From Argyresthia goedartella (lineage: Eukaryota > Arthropoda > Insecta > Lepidoptera > Argyresthiidae): a stretch of 64,000 nt of DNA. Location of the stretch: positions 24,162,001-24,226,000 of the forward strand of contig OX463813.1 of NCBI GenBank assembly GCA_949825045.1, read 5' to 3'. This document shows, one piece after another, positions 39,427 to 51,504 of this stretch. Position 1 is the first letter of the stretch; each line of letters opens with the position of its first letter. The notes below the pieces were generated by a model. The model made no database searches. It saw nothing but the letters and a program-made list of their open reading frames with translations, and was not told the origin of the DNA. The position numbers and the translations under genes are program-made.

Positions 39427-39722
39427 TCCCAGAGACTCCGTGGCCTAATGGGTTTCACGCTTGCTTCTCACACAGGAGATGCAGGTGCAATTCATGAGCA
39501 TGTACCAATGAGATAATTAACTTATCTTAGGATTAAATTTACATTCTACGGACGTTCTAAAGGTGATGGAAAACATCGTGAGGAAACCTTCATTACTCCA
39601 TAGCTGCGGCAATGGGCTAGCCCCCTTTCCCGCAAAATGGAGTTTTGAATTACTGGCTCAAAGTGGGCACAATTGTGCCTCTGCCACTCCGTGTGGTAAA
39701 AAGGCGTGACGCTATGTTATGT
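39427..39722 (+). mobile_element. tRNA-derived SINE (family 3), full copy
   Basis: Head CTCCGTGGCCTAATGGGTTT with box A TGGCCTAATGG and a degraded box B (GCAGGTGCAATTCATG). The body CATCGTGAGGAAACC and tail TGGTAAAAAGGCGTGACGCT are typical of lepidopteran SINEs. Partial copies at 52686, 48462 and 51505. Confidence 0.75.
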
Positions 39723-39789
39723 AATTTTTGTATAAATTTACGTAGACTTTCCTTTTAACAGCAGATCTTGCTGATCAGCTAAAAGTTTT

Positions 39790-41550
39790 CACTTCACACA
39801 CTCTCGGTGTTTGTTTGTGCGTTTACTTTACTTTACGTGAATTCACACACTCGCCTCCCCCGCTTCTTCTCTCTTCGGCTCTTCTCCCCGCCCGTAGTGT
39901 GCTCACTGCGCCCGCAGTGACGTCATCGCATCGCGGCTGCCTACGTGCTTCTAAAGCTAGAAGCGCAGGACACGTCGCGGTGCCGCCACCACCACCCACG
40001 GACCGACCCAAAACGGAAGGGAGGAAGGAGAAGGAGAACACGCCCGTCTCCGGAGTTGACCCTATGCAGCACCTGTGGTGTTCGGTGATCGACTGCTCGC
40101 CGGCACTTCACTGGGCTTCCTCGGATTTATTCGAGGTCTCACCCGGTGGAGGAAGACCGCGCTAAGTCGGCACCACAGAGCCTGCATAACTCCGGAGGAG
40201 TAAGAGGAAGACCCCGTTTTATAAAAAACGAGATGAAGAGAAGCCGCAAGCCGGAGGACCCACCCCCCGCCCCACGACGAGCCGGATCCGCCTGATGTGC
40301 GGATCCAAATCGACCGACGACGGCGCCGTGTTATACAAGTCGTGAAGCGCGACATCTTTACCGGCGAGACGTTCGACCTCGCCGGCAATCTGCTTACCCG
40401 AGGACAACACGGCGCCGCCTCCAGCCCCATCACGGGCACACCGACGCACGAGGGGGGTATGGAAGAGTTCTTCCCCCCCATTGCTCTACGCGCTCTACAC
40501 CAATGACATCCCCACACTCGAGGGCCTTCTCGAGGAAGGGGTGGAAGACGTTGTGCTCGCCCTCTACGCGGACGACAGCGCCTACTTCGCGTCGTCGCGC
40601 AAAATTGAACTCGCCTGCAGGAAGATGCAGCGACTCCTGGACCTGCTGCCGCCCTGGCTGGACAAGTGGCGGACCGCGGTGAACGTCGGGAAGACGACAG
40701 TTACAGCCCTGTTGACTACCCGCTCCCGCCGTCCGACCCCGTTACAGTTGAGGGGCCGGGACATCGAGTGGCAATCGACGGTTAAATACCTCGGTTGCAA
40801 CATCGACTGCTCGCTGCGAATGGTCCCGATGGTGCAACACTGCATCAACCGGGCCAAAGCCGCGCGGGCAAAGCTCCGGCCTGTCCTTTCGTCCAGCCTG
40901 CCTCTGAGAGCCAAGCTGCGGGTGTACAAGGCCTATGTGCGCTCGCGGCTCACCTACGCGGCTCCAGCATGGTACGCCCTGCTGTCGAAGACCCAGAAGG
41001 CACGGCTGCAGCGGTTCCAGAACATCTCCCTGCGGGTGATCACGGGAGCCGGGCGGTACGTGCGCAACACCACCATCATGAGGGATACCCGGATGCCCAC
41101 CGTGGAGAAATTCGTCGCGCGTCTGGCACGGCGCATGTACGATTGCGCCGACAACAGCCGCCACGCACATCTCCACGACATTGCTCCGCATCACGCACGT
41201 CCGCCTGAAGGCAGACCACTCCCAAGAGAGTTGCTGCTCATCCCACTGTCGCAAGTATAAGCCCGCAGAAGAGGGCGAAAGCACGGCACAGTGAAGAAGA
41301 AGAAGCTCCCTCACCGTTGTCGCCAGTGTATGCCAATAGACGGCGAAAGCACAGCACAACGAAGGCCACGCGAGGCCCCTGACAAGTAGGGGCCACCCAA
41401 GACCGGGGGGGTCGTTACCCCCCGAGTTGACGCCGCGGGCATGAGGCAACCATAAGTTCTCGACCCCGCAGACCACGCGCTCGATCTTGCTGACTCCTGG
41501 TCGCCACCGCGATAACTATGCAATGCCATAAATAAACTTGAAACTTGCAA
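39790..41550 (+). mobile_element. Jockey-type LINE with internal deletion
   Basis: A GC-rich leader and ORF1-like start (39790-40478) is joined directly to the C-terminal part of the RT (40481 onward), then a GC-rich 3' UTR ending AATAAACTTGAAACTTGCAA near 41550. Most of ORF1 and the endonuclease and front half of RT are missing, so the copy is an internal-deletion derivative. Codon composition contrasts strongly with the AT-rich surroundings. Confidence 0.75.
40481..41260 (+). pseudogene. Reverse transcriptase C-terminal part of a Jockey-type LINE
   Basis: An open frame of 259 codons begins at the deletion point with LLYALYTNDIPTLEG, just after where the family has its PQG...L block. It contains the catalytic YADD (VVLALYADDSAYFASS), the thumb motifs KTTVTALLTTRSR and VKYLGCNIDCSL, and the conserved C-terminal RLTYAAPAWYAL and LQRFQNISLRVITGA. 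It ends with TAA at 41260. The frame is intact, but with no endonuclease, fingers or own start codon it is a remnant. The function would be target-primed reverse transcription of the LINE RNA. Confidence 0.85.
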
Positions 41551-41878
41551 CTTCTTTGGAAATGTTTCCGTCAAACGCCGTTTTAGCACTTCTTTAAAAG
41601 AAAAGTCTTTTTTAAAAGAAAAGGTTTTCATAAACATAGCCTTACAAACTGGCCTATTTATATTTCTTTTGTCACAAAGTATGTTGTACTAATAACACGA
41701 TGATTTCTCATAATTGATTCCCAATGGATTAGTATCGCAGTACCTTGATGAACAACAAAATAAAAAAAGCTGGAACGATGAAAAATAAAATCTTCGACTT
41801 GGCGGGGCCGCTATCGTGCCCTCAAATAAATATTGATTACAGCAAAACCTTTAAGATGCAAGACAAAGAAAACAATAC

Positions 41879-41990
41879 CTATTCTCCTGTTCCAAATTAG
41901 TTCTGCGCTTGCCCTACTTTTTTTCCAGGCTCCTTGATTTATATCTGCAACAACAGGTTTTGTTTCGTCTGCACCTAAACCTTCCATCAT
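41879..41990 (-). CDS. Probable first coding exon of an unidentified host gene
   Basis: The minus strand has two adjacent ATGs (41990-41985, context GGCAAGATGATGG) leading into MMEGLGADETKPVVADINQG and AWKKSRASAELIWNRRI, then a donor GTATTG after 41879. The open frame extends upstream in phase (SNIYQLFFASKVGK) to about 42033, so the true start may be earlier or spliced. The composition is that of an ordinary soluble protein; I do not recognise it. Partner exons at lower coordinates were not found. Confidence 0.4.
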
Positions 41991-42134
41991 CTTGCCAACT
42001 TTACTTGCGAAGAACAATTGATAAATATTCGACACTCCACCAACTAAACCCGCAAGCTGACAAAAACGTTAAATTCCTGACAATAACCGGCTACAACGTC
42101 AATGTCAAGCTATCATCTGTCAAAATATGAAAAT

Positions 42135-42178
42135 AAAGCCGCTTTTCACTAAAAACGCGTTATAGTGTAAAGCGGCTA
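42135..42178. repeat. Foldback hairpin
   Basis: AAGCCGCTTTTCACTA and TAGTGTAAAGCGGCT pair almost fully around a loop with ACGCGT. It lies just upstream of the exon at 41879. Confidence 0.7.
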
Positions 42179-42324
42179 AACGCCATAAATTTGTTTGGTT
42201 GGTTGATTTTGTCACGAGAGGCTCTAAATTAGACATGACCATAAACATAGGATTCGCGCTACACGCGGACATGATGGTTATTGACAGAATCAAAAGATTC
42301 AACAATTAAACACGCTAATTAGGG

Positions 42325-42660
42325 ATTTAACGGTCGTCGTTCTGATCGTCATCTTCGTTTGTTACGAATGGCGTATTTATCGGTTTATGTTCTGATCCGG
42401 GTATTTCGAGAAAGGATTTGGAGCGGATTTACCAGTTCTCGACCAAGTTACATTGACGATAGAGAAAGATTTGTAGGAAACAAACAATTGAGATCATAAA
42501 AAAAGTGACAATGTGATTTATCGGTTTTTGTTCCGACGATAATAATATGATAAGGCAGTCTCTGTGTACATTACGGGAATCGACGTCAGTTAGCCAACAG
42601 CGACATTGAACCAAGCCGCTATCTTATTAATCTCATAACGTCTGGTTTTTACTTTTATTA
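42325..42660 (+). mobile_element. Repeat family C copy
   Basis: Ends with TTGAACCAAGCCGCTATCTT and ATAACGTCTGGTTTTTAC, the inverse of the copy at 37385-37770. Confidence 0.6.
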
Positions 42661-43319
42661 GTAGTTTAGATATTTTTATTAGGCTACAATTTAAATTACC
42701 ACAAAAATGATTTTTTGTCCCTAAGACTAAGTACCAAGTAGGGTTGGGCAGGGGGTTAGTATAGTTTTTTGCGAGGAAATGTATAGTTTTTGAGTAATAA
42801 ATGAATTTTGTTAGAATTTGAGGTTATTTCACATAATGTTTGCTATGAAAGTGATATGATGCAAGTATGGAACCTGTAGAGGGTTGGGAGAGAGCTTCCT
42901 ATGCGGTCTTGTGGTATTTTAGCGAATTATTGTATTACCGGATACTCGGTTTTATTTAATTACGATTAAAATTAAAATTCTAAGACTTAAGCGAAATGAA
43001 ACTCAATCCTGCTATTTAGTAAATAAACAATAATGAAGACTGAGTCCATGTGGCATTATATTTTTGAGTCAAATTTGCTGCTTTGCTGTATAATAAAATC
43101 AATAGAAAAATAGACATTTACTCTCTTACCTCCTATAATTTCAAGAAAACCATTTTTAATGCTCTTCAAATTCTGAATTATGACCAAACAGAAGAATGAC
43201 TAAAGACTATCGATAAGTTTAAACATCAAATTATATATACCTGAACTCTTATATTTATTCCTGACAGTAATAATATGTGTAATTTTTGTAATTGAATCTC
43301 TATCACTTTGTTTTGCACT
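42661..43319. other. AT-rich stretch, nothing recognised
   Basis: No coding frame or repeat boundary supported; it may include the body of the LINE whose tail follows. Confidence 0.35.
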
Positions 43320-43762
43320 CCTTGACATTATAAAATATATTAAAGAGTATGGTACCAAAAAGCATATCAATTGTCTGTAAACTTCTCACCACACACCCTC
43401 TCACACACTCTCATTCACACTCACGATATTCTCTCTTACACGAGAGGTCTCTCTTACACTCACTAAGGCCTTAAGCATATGTTAATTTTACTCTCTTTTG
43501 TAGTTTATTCTACCTGATTTAGCTGTACTTGGTCTAATGAATAACAGGTCCTCATTTTTCGCAAAGTATAGCACTCATACTGTTATTAGTAGGAAGAGCG
43601 CTGAATCCTGAAATACAGGTTAACCACCTAGCTCAGGTTCTGGTGTTTTCTGTTTTTACTAGAGTTCAAATAATGCTTTACATGTATTAATTAATTTCAA
43701 ACATGTTCTAGTGTTACCTCGTTATGATAAATAAATTATTATTATTATTATATGCCTTAAAA
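43320..43762 (+). mobile_element. Probable LINE 3' UTR with (TTA)n tail
   Basis: CACTCTCATTCACACTCACG, a CTCTCTTACACGAGAGG run and ATAAATAAATTATTATTATT at the end look like a LINE 3' UTR; the RT is absent. Confidence 0.5.
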
Positions 43763-43939
43763 ACAATACATTAAGTTCCAAAATAAACATATAATAACAT
43801 AGAATAATTACACATTTTGCGTTAAAAATCTTTCTGATTTGAATGAATATGTGATCACCTAAAGTGGTTTTACTAAAAGAGTAACTCATTACCGGAGGTA
43901 AATATGTATTTTGGGAATTATTAAACTGCATATCAAAAA

Positions 43940-44430
43940 TACTGATTGCACAGCAAATATCAGGGCAAAATGCTGCGGTAGCTTGGTGAAGGGTAAAGGT
44001 GAGCGAAGGCAAGCCCCCTTTATCCTTCGTGTTAGGTTGAACATGTAAAAACAACAAAAATACTTGAAACATAAACATATAAAATATTTAAAACATGGCT
44101 ATTTTAACATATTTTAATCAAATCATAAAACAATTAACAAGCAACATGTGTTTGGGATTGGCTAGTATTTAATCGCAAAGCAAAAATACTGTTTTTCACA
44201 GCAAAAAAGGATCAGCAAAAATACTATTTATGTTTAAGTATGTTTGTTGTTCTTACATGTTCAACCTAATACTAAGGATAAAGTGGGCTTCGCTTCGCTC
44301 ACCCCCTTTACCTTTCACCTAAGCTTACCGCAGTATTTTGCCCTGATATTTGCTGTGAAAATCAGTATATTTGCTGTTAAAATCAGTATATTTGCTGTGA
44401 AAATCAGTATATTTGCTGTGAAAATCAGTA
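43940..44430. mobile_element. Foldback MITE family B, longest copy, with 22-bp tandem repeats
   Basis: Arms of about 115 bp: ACTGATTGCACAGCAAATAT and CAGGGCAAAATGCTGCGGTA on the left; TACCGCAGTATTTTGCCCTG and ATATTTGCTGTGAAAATCAG on the right. The right end is followed by four units of TATATTTGCTGTGAAAATCAG-type sequence, each close to 21-22 bp (44347-44430). Confidence 0.85.
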
Positions 44431-44525
44431 TTATTGATTGTTCAGTTTAATATTTCCCTTTGGGATTCGCAATATTACAATTGGTATTAAAAAATAAAGT
44501 GCACCGTCGACAATTAGCTTTTTGT

Positions 44526-46745
44526 CTCGAGTTAGTCGTCATCTCGCACCAAAGAACTCGCACTGCAGTGCGAGTTGACCCTGTACGATTAAACCTATAT
44601 TTGATGTCGTCAACTCGCACCCACATACAAAGTACAGTCAGTTGACAAAGAATTTAATCCAAATACTTTAAGGACCTTAGCACAAAAAAATAAACTACTG
44701 TTGAACACTTGTTTAAAAACAAAAACGTATGGGATTCTACGTTTGTTTTGAGGTTAAACGCTGTTTAACATTTTTTGTGGTAACACGGTAATGTTTTATT
44801 CTGCCTATCTCTTCCTTATCTTACAGAACGTTCTCTTTCTCTCCATTCCAACGTGCGATAGTGTACATTGAAACAAAAGACCCCTCGATCATACAAGCAC
44901 TCCATACTAATTCAAATTCATTGGTTTTGTGCCTAAATAGGTAAATAGAGATAGTGTTAAAATTTGGAAGATTTTTGTGTTATTTATGTATTGTGGAAGT
45001 AAGTTCACTGTCTAGATTTCTTATTTATTAGAATGTATTAAACCCCTCCTTATTAGCAATATTTTTTTGCTATTTATTTTACTTCATTATAGCTTTGAAA
45101 AAGTGTCTTATTGAGACTCAAATTGTGTAAATGTATTAAAGTTTCTGGTCGGTCTTGGAGCATTAGTAATAAAATTAGGCATTTTTATTAATTTATCGTT
45201 GCTATTTAGGTAAGGTCAGGTTGGGGAAGACCATATACAAGGCAAGACCGTCTGCGCGCAATAACTTCCGTTCTTAAATAGCTATGCAGCTTGCATTGAC
45301 AATCGGTAAAACAGTTTCCTAGTTTGGTTCTAATTTGTAATCACAGATGTCGCTGGCAACACTATGGTGGGAAAAAATTAGCTGCCATTTTTTTCGCGTT
45401 TTGAAGGTTCATTACCAAATGACACGTGCTGACGAATAAAAATAAAAAAGTGATTAATCGAACGAGTTTATTAAAACAAAGTAGTTGAGTAAGTATTTCA
45501 GTTGCACCTTGAACAATTTTTTGTATCATATTAATCAAAATGTACTTAGTTTTGTCACATTTTGCGGTGAAATATTTTTATCTTAAAAACTTCCTAGTTG
45601 GGAAGACCTTCTGGTGGGCATAAGGGAAGATCGTCATATGCCGGTCTTGCCTTCGGAACAGAGGTTATCAATCATTTTTGCGGCATCCTTCAAGTTCTAT
45701 TCACGGACTAAACACGGAACGAAATAGATAGTGACTAGTGATAGAGATTTTGAACAACTTTCCTAAAGAAACATGGGTCAGAAGCTAAAAAAAAAAACTT
45801 GTTCTCATAATAAGCGCACAATGATACGTAATATGAAATATTTTTTTTTTTAGAGATGTACGCATGTTTCTTTGGAAATATTGTTCTATACTATATCACT
45901 AGCCGAGTACCTTTTCCGCAATCTGACACGTATTTATATTTGTTTATACCCATTGTATAGGTAGGTATTGCACGTACTTTTTATTGCTCACTTGTTTTTT
46001 TCCCAGTGAGCCACCTGCGCACAAGTGAGTGAGATACAAGCGCCGAATAATTCTAAAAAGTTTGTTTTGTCTGATAATGTGGACGTGATTTATTTTTCAT
46101 AAGTCACTTATACTTTTGTTAAACCCCTATGAATGAACACAATTTGAAATATATTATACACTTCTTGCACTACATAATACTTGCAAAATGATGTACAATT
46201 GATATCAACACTATTCCTACCTGCAGCAAAATATAAAATATCAATTTAATTAGTGTTTTTCTGATAGCTTAGTGTAGAAAAGTGAGCAATATTTATACCA
46301 GCTTAAAAAATATTTGACCTTTCAATATTTAAAGCGTAAGACCGGCATACCTTCATGAAAAATGTTTACAACCCCTTTACATGAAGATATGCCGGTGTTA
46401 CCTTTTAAATATTAAAACGGGAATTTCCTACCTATAAGGTCCAACATTTTTCTATAGAGATAAGTTAGTATAGATACATATAAAATACCAAATAATGTCT
46501 TAAATGTCGATAGGCGGTCTTGCCTCCGATAGCACGGGAAGACCGTCTACACGCCAAGTATAAAAAAAGGATTTTCATCACACGGAATGCTAAAGATCGG
46601 TCTAGAACTTACCAAATATTAGTTTTATTCATCTGAGTAAAATTTTCAATAAACTATGCCGGTCTTCCCCAACCTGACCTTACTTATAAAAAAATGCAGT
46701 GCGAGTTTCTTTCGTGCGAGATGACGACTTACTCTTTGTCTCAGC
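44526..46745. repeat. Outer inverted pair flanking the 45211-46682 element
   Basis: GTCGTCATCTCGCACCAAAG and AACTCGCACTGCAGTGCGAG (44526-44575) have a near-complementary counterpart at about 46694-46745 (TGCAGTGCGAGTTTCTTTCG, GTGCGAGATGACGACTTAC). The inner 1.47-kb element therefore lies inside an older foldback structure. Confidence 0.7.
45211..46682. mobile_element. 1.47-kb non-autonomous element with AGGTCAGG ends and repeated internal motif
   Basis: Ends TAAGGTCAGGTTGGGGAAGA and TCTTCCCCAACCTGACCTTA are exact inverted repeats of about 22 bp. Internally the word GGCAAGACCGGCAT or its reverse appears in variants near 45243, 45602, 45628, 45641, 46339, 46390, 46513, 46540 and 46660, in both orientations. 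No coding frame. The ends suggest a TA or TTA target duplication. Family unknown. Confidence 0.75.
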
Positions 46746-46867
46746 AAAGATACTAAATCGCAAGTCGTGATATAAAATATTGGTGACATGTATTTAACAA
46801 TAATATAAATAAAATAATTGGTCTAAAATTTACTTTAAAGGCTTTTATATATTTATACAAAGAAAAA

Positions 46868-46980
46868 TGGTTTGCTGGAAGAGATCTCTTATTAGAGATA
46901 AGCTCGACTTTGTACACTAATTTTATGTAGGGTAGGTCTTGTCCATATATTTGTTGTGTGCAGTAAAGAAATTAGGAATT
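46868..46980 (+). mobile_element. LINE 3' tail copy
   Basis: GGTTTGCTGGAAGAGATCTC, TTATTAGAGATAAGCTCG and TGTGTGCAGTAAAGAAATTA. Contains the hairpin ATCTCT-N4-AGAGAT. Confidence 0.7.
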
Positions 46981-47089
46981 ATGAATATGTTAATTTCTAC
47001 GGTATTTGCATGAAACACAATTTGGTGATTTTTTATCCATTCTGGCATTTCGAATTTATTGGTAGTAAAATAGGTGCGTTTTTGGTAAT

Positions 47090-47272
47090 CGTTTAATCAC
47101 AAGCCTTTTTAGTTACAACTTATATCTCAAGAACGGCTGGACCGATTTAAATGATCTCTTATTTGTTGGATTCGTCCCAGGCCCGAATAGCAGGATAACT
47201 ATTAAAATATCGGGAAAATTCACAAAAAAACATTACTGTTAGGCGGTACGAAGGTCGCCGGGTCAGCTAGTT
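47090..47272 (+). mobile_element. Helitron-like 3' end
   Basis: CTCAAGAACGGCTGGACCGA begins the segment and it ends TCGCCGGGTCAGCTAG followed by T. A terminal CTAG before T is the Helitron rule. The same ending (CGCCGGGCCAGCTAG) recurs at 56831. No replicase coding present. Confidence 0.5.
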
Positions 47273-47329
47273 ATATGTATAATGATTAATGATATAGATA
47301 GTCAAAATTAGACTTCAACGACGAAGAGA

Positions 47330-47760
47330 TAAAACGTTGGACAGGGATGTTAAAGGGCAGACATACAAATAGTAGACATGATTATTATTAGGTATTATTA
47401 TTTATTATCAAATTTTAAATGTACAACATTAGGGAAATGGCTCCAAGTCATTGTACACATACGGGAAAATACGGAGGATAAAAAGCAGTATAAAAATAAA
47501 TTAAATTACAAATCATCCGTCAAATACGTCAATGATACATCACTTGCAATTTGTTGGCTGCTTATTTGTTACTATTTACGACGACAACGTAATTGAAACC
47601 GTAAAAAGTCACAAAATTTTAATTAGGTTCAATTGTTTCCTTGTTAAGCTGATAACTTTAAAGCTGCTTATGATATTATTAAAACATATCATCTCATCGC
47701 AGTGAAGTGTATCATTAAAAATAAACTCATTAAAATCCGTCCCCCCTTTTAACCGTATGT
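47330..47760 (-). mobile_element. Repeat family D inverted copy
   Basis: GGCAGACATACAAATAGTAG, TTGTTGGCTGCTTATTTGTT, CTTGTTAAGCTGATAACTTT and ATTAAAATCCGTCC are the reverse of the copy at 37015-37330. Confidence 0.65.
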
Positions 47761-48461
47761 AATGGAATGGAACACCCCTGATATGGAATTTAAACGTTTG
47801 CAGTCGGACTAAAGAATTATTTAGTATTATGAACCACTTCATTATTTACTCTAATCTTATCATATCACAGTATTTAGTTAGGTTGCATTAATCGGTCGTT
47901 TCTATTCACAATCCTATCCCCTATCACGTGAGCAGGTCTCCCCCCCCCCCTCAAAAAACGTGCCCTCTGGTATGCTGGCCATTTGACCGGAATAGGTATT
48001 GTCCTGGCTGGAGTGGTACAATTCATTCATTCATTCATTCTAATCTTATCACAGTATTTAGTTATTCCGATAGATACAGAATACCTTTATATACAATCAT
48101 ACCAACTAATTGACACATCCATCACTGAATGTCCGCAATGAATGATATACTTCAGCTTTAAGTTCCCTTCGTTAAGTTGGGTGTGGAGCACATCTATCAA
48201 CTTTCACGAAAACAATGGGCAAATGCAATATCCGGTTGCCAGGTTCACATTACCATTCCCCGCTTTCATAACCCCGTTGCCTACAACCTCGTCACACACA
48301 ACATGATATACGTAAATTATATACAAATTATACCTACGACTATCGGGCAGGAGTAAGTTGAGATATTTTCTCCTCAACTTTTGGGTAACACGTTTTTAAA
48401 AGGCTAGCAACACTGGTTTAACTTAACGGTGAAGTGCGAAGGGAATTTAACTCTGAAATGC
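47761..48461. other. Intergenic sequence with simple repeats
   Basis: A run of C's at 47940-47950 and (ATTC)n at about 48022-48040. CTAATCTTATC...CAGTATTTAGTTA occurs twice (47852 and 48040). Nothing coding. Confidence 0.4.
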
Positions 48462-48512
48462 ACCCTGTGCCTCTGCCACCCCGTATGGGAAATTTCGTGA
48501 CCCTATGAACGT
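48462..48512 (+). mobile_element. SINE family 3 tail fragment
   Basis: CACCCTGTGCCTCTGCCACC and CCGTATGGGAAATTTCGTGA match the tail of the copy at 39427. Confidence 0.6.
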
Positions 48513-50454
48513 GTAAGTGTCCCCAGGGCGGGGGCCGGCGATGAGCTGGCTCCAAAAATGTGGGTGCAAATTGTTTGTGACGGTGACGATATGCTTTCTA
48601 CCCACCGCATCTTTTGTTGTAATATGATACCTATGACAATAGGTACATGCAGATGCATTGATTCCTGCGTGATCCTTTTATGAGCCTACTGCATTATCCC
48701 TTACCTTACCTTATTTTAAATACATCCATAAATATTCGAACAGGCCCAAGAGGTTTCTGACCTCTGAATGCCGTCTGAAGGGTGTAGCGGTGCATGGTTA
48801 CAAGAGAGATGCATACCTACCTATATCATTGCCTACATGGGCAAGAGTGTTCGCTCACAGCTCAAAAGCCAAGAAACCGCCGCACGTGTACCTGCCTATG
48901 CAAACAATACCTTAAACAATTCAATTCACCGATATTACCTAATTAGTATACAAAATAGTGTACGTCATCGCGACAATGTCATTACAATGACGTTGTGGCG
49001 ATAACATGGGCGTGAGGCTCACACCTCCAGTCTTAGGCCAGTGAACGAAGCTGTGGCGAATTGGGGAACTAAGTGCTGCCATCGTAGATTTGTCATATTG
49101 TTGACGGATCCCGCGTATTAGTTAAACCTTAAATATTATATCGACAAGGAACATTTTCTTTTCGCTCATCTGGGCGCTTAAGGGGATACCTCGGCCGTGC
49201 AAAGGTCTCCGTTACTCCAGGCGGAGAGACCCGCAGTGTGAGAGGGACGGATCGGGGATAAAAGGACATATCGTAGCGCCAAACCACATAAAAATTGCTT
49301 TAAAATAAACTACGCTAGTTTGCCTAAAATGTTTTCAAGGAGATTTTACTAATACATAATATTCACATTTTGAATGCAATTTCGCAAGGAAATAAGTTAG
49401 GATTTCAGAATTACAGGAAAAAATAAAACAATTAAGAGGTATTTTCGCAGTTAAATTCTATCGAGAAAATTTCACCCAATCACGTTTTCGTTCTGTGAGA
49501 ATCTTTATCAAATACTCAATAAACGTAAACCCAAAAATAAAACGTGTAGATGACTTTATAGTGGAGTAAATGGTTTCGAAAAAATCCCCATATTCTTTTC
49601 GTATCACCTTAACATGATCCCTCGAAATCTCAAATGATGGGAAACAAGAAGAAACACAATAACAAATGCATTTAGGCTGGTACTTTATTTGAGGTTTTTG
49701 CTTCATAACGGCGTTCGGGCAAAAGCTGGGTCTAGTGGCGCCCCCATTTCAGCAGAAATGTGGTGGATCCGTCAATGTAATGTACAACTGCATCACACAG
49801 TACAGTCTGGTCAGTCAGTGAGTGATCGATCACAGTCAAGGCTTGTCCTTTCGTGTAAGAAAAACAAGATAAAAAAAGTGTCAAAAAAAAACTCGTTTAT
49901 TTTTGGCCAGTTGTTTGTGTTTTTTTTACTAACGGAATATTTTGTTTTCGAGCATGGATGATGGTATGTTTTTATTTGAATACTATTTAAAATCTTATGT
50001 ATTATGGAATTCGATCTGTGAATATAATATTACACGGGTTTTCATGTCCGTTACTTGAGAAGCGTAAATAATCTTCTTACATTATTGGTTCTACCTATAT
50101 GCAACAACACAGATGTTTGTAGGGCGAAGTCAATGACAGTTTGCTGTTGCTTACATGTCAAATAAACATTCACACATATTTAACACAAAAATTGTGTGAT
50201 CCTTTATAGGTTTTATTTTTTTTCACGCAAAGTAGGCGCAAATTTAAGACGTCAAGTTGCGGAAAAGTGGCCCGCGATAAACTATAACTGTAACTAGGTT
50301 TTATTTTTCAAGAGCTAAAAAAATTCTCGGTGCAATCAATATTTTTTTCAATAGTGTAGTAATATACATAGCAACTAAGCAACACTAAATACATAACTGA
50401 AGACGCTACTTTATCGTGGCTTAAAAAAACATAAGAAAATCTATTATAACAGTC
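48513..50454. other. Intergenic or intronic stretch without an assigned gene
   Basis: A minus-strand frame at 49458-49706 (FEISRDHVKVIRKEYGDFFE, FIEYLIKILTERKRDW) has no family match. On the plus strand TCAGTCAGTGAG (49810) and ATGGATGATG before GTATGT (49954-49964) could be a first exon but lack support. A GC-rich small hairpin TCTCCGTT...GGCGGAGA lies near 49210. Confidence 0.3.
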
Positions 50455-50710
50455 GTTCAAGTACGAGTCGGATTCACACACGTAGGGTTCCGTACCATCA
50501 ACAAGAAATAACGCAAAAAAAACAACGCCAATTGTATCCCCTTTGACTCTTTGAAGTAAAAAATGTGTGTAAAATTATTTGTTGCTGTATAGGAAACAGA
50601 TATACGCATTCCGTGAAAATTTCAACTCTATCAATTACTTTTCATGAGATACAACCCGCTGACGGACAAGCAGACGGTCTGCCGCAGACCGAAGACAGAC
50701 GGACAGACAG
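50455..50710 (-). mobile_element. AGGGTTCCG repeat family, inverted copy
   Basis: GTACGAGTCGGATTCACACA, TAGGGTTCCGTACCATCAAC and TTTCATGAGATACAACCCGC, ending with GACAGACGGACAGACAGCGG, are the reverse complement of the copy at 22032. Confidence 0.75.
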
Positions 50711-51231
50711 CGGAGGCTTAATAATAGTTGACACCCTGATAAAAACCAGCAGTTGCATACATTCTAGCCTCTAATTTAGACATAAATCTTCATAAGCCTA
50801 AAACTACTAGTAAAATCACGGAGGGACCTATTAAGTTCTACTGCCGCTTAGGGAGAAAGGTGCAACGATAGCTTTGCCAGCAGTACTTTAATGGTTGAGG
50901 AAAATCAGTGATTGATTACATGAACGAATTGACCATATCCAGGGACTGAAACAGGTATTTGTAATACCTGTACCTTTTAATGAATCTACCGTTTCCTTTC
51001 AATACCGGTAACACACAAAGAATAAGGGACCTACATACAAATAATTCCAACTGCATAAAACATCGTAATGGTGATCCGCCTCTGCAGCTGCAAAATGTCA
51101 GTTGACTCAGCATAATGCTAAAGGCGAAGACACCTTAGGGCTCCTTTTCAGTCAGTGCCAGCGGTGGCCCACAAGCGTCGTCAAGCATGGTACCATGGAG
51201 TAAAAATAATCATGTGATATAATTCTTGTAT
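50711..51231. other. Stretch without recognised features
   Basis: No supportable coding or repeat content. Confidence 0.35.
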
Positions 51232-51430
51232 AATAGTAGTTTATGAGACTGATACATAATGGAGGGCATTAAAACTCGAGAGTGGGTTTATGAAATGAGC
51301 CGAATTATCATAATAATATCACTAGAGAGTTTTAATGCCCAATTAAGCACAGGTACATACACTAGTTTATCTACACACATATCATAAGCTCTCAGGAACC
51401 GCATGTTCGACCGGCATTGTGGCATTGATT
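51232..51430 (-). mobile_element. MITE family A, partial inverted copy with foldback end
   Basis: ACATAATGGAGGGCATTAAA, a foldback around GAGCCGAA, GAGAGTTTTAATGCCCAATT, then CACTAGTTTATCTACACACA and AGGAACCGCATGTTCGACCG. Confidence 0.7.
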
Positions 51431-51504
51431 GACACAAATATTTACAAGATACAATTCAATTACAATAATATAAATCCTTACTGGTTCAATATTATATAAC
51501 AACA

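Noticed and set aside
40582..41637. Long open frames opposite and alongside the LINE RT, Arg- and Cys-rich
   Set aside because: Shadows of a GC-rich RT gene; the YADD-containing frame is the real one.
49689..49966. Possible plus-strand first exon ending ATGGATGATG before GTATGT
   Set aside because: Initiator-like and donor-like signals are present but the coding part is three codons and no downstream exon was found.
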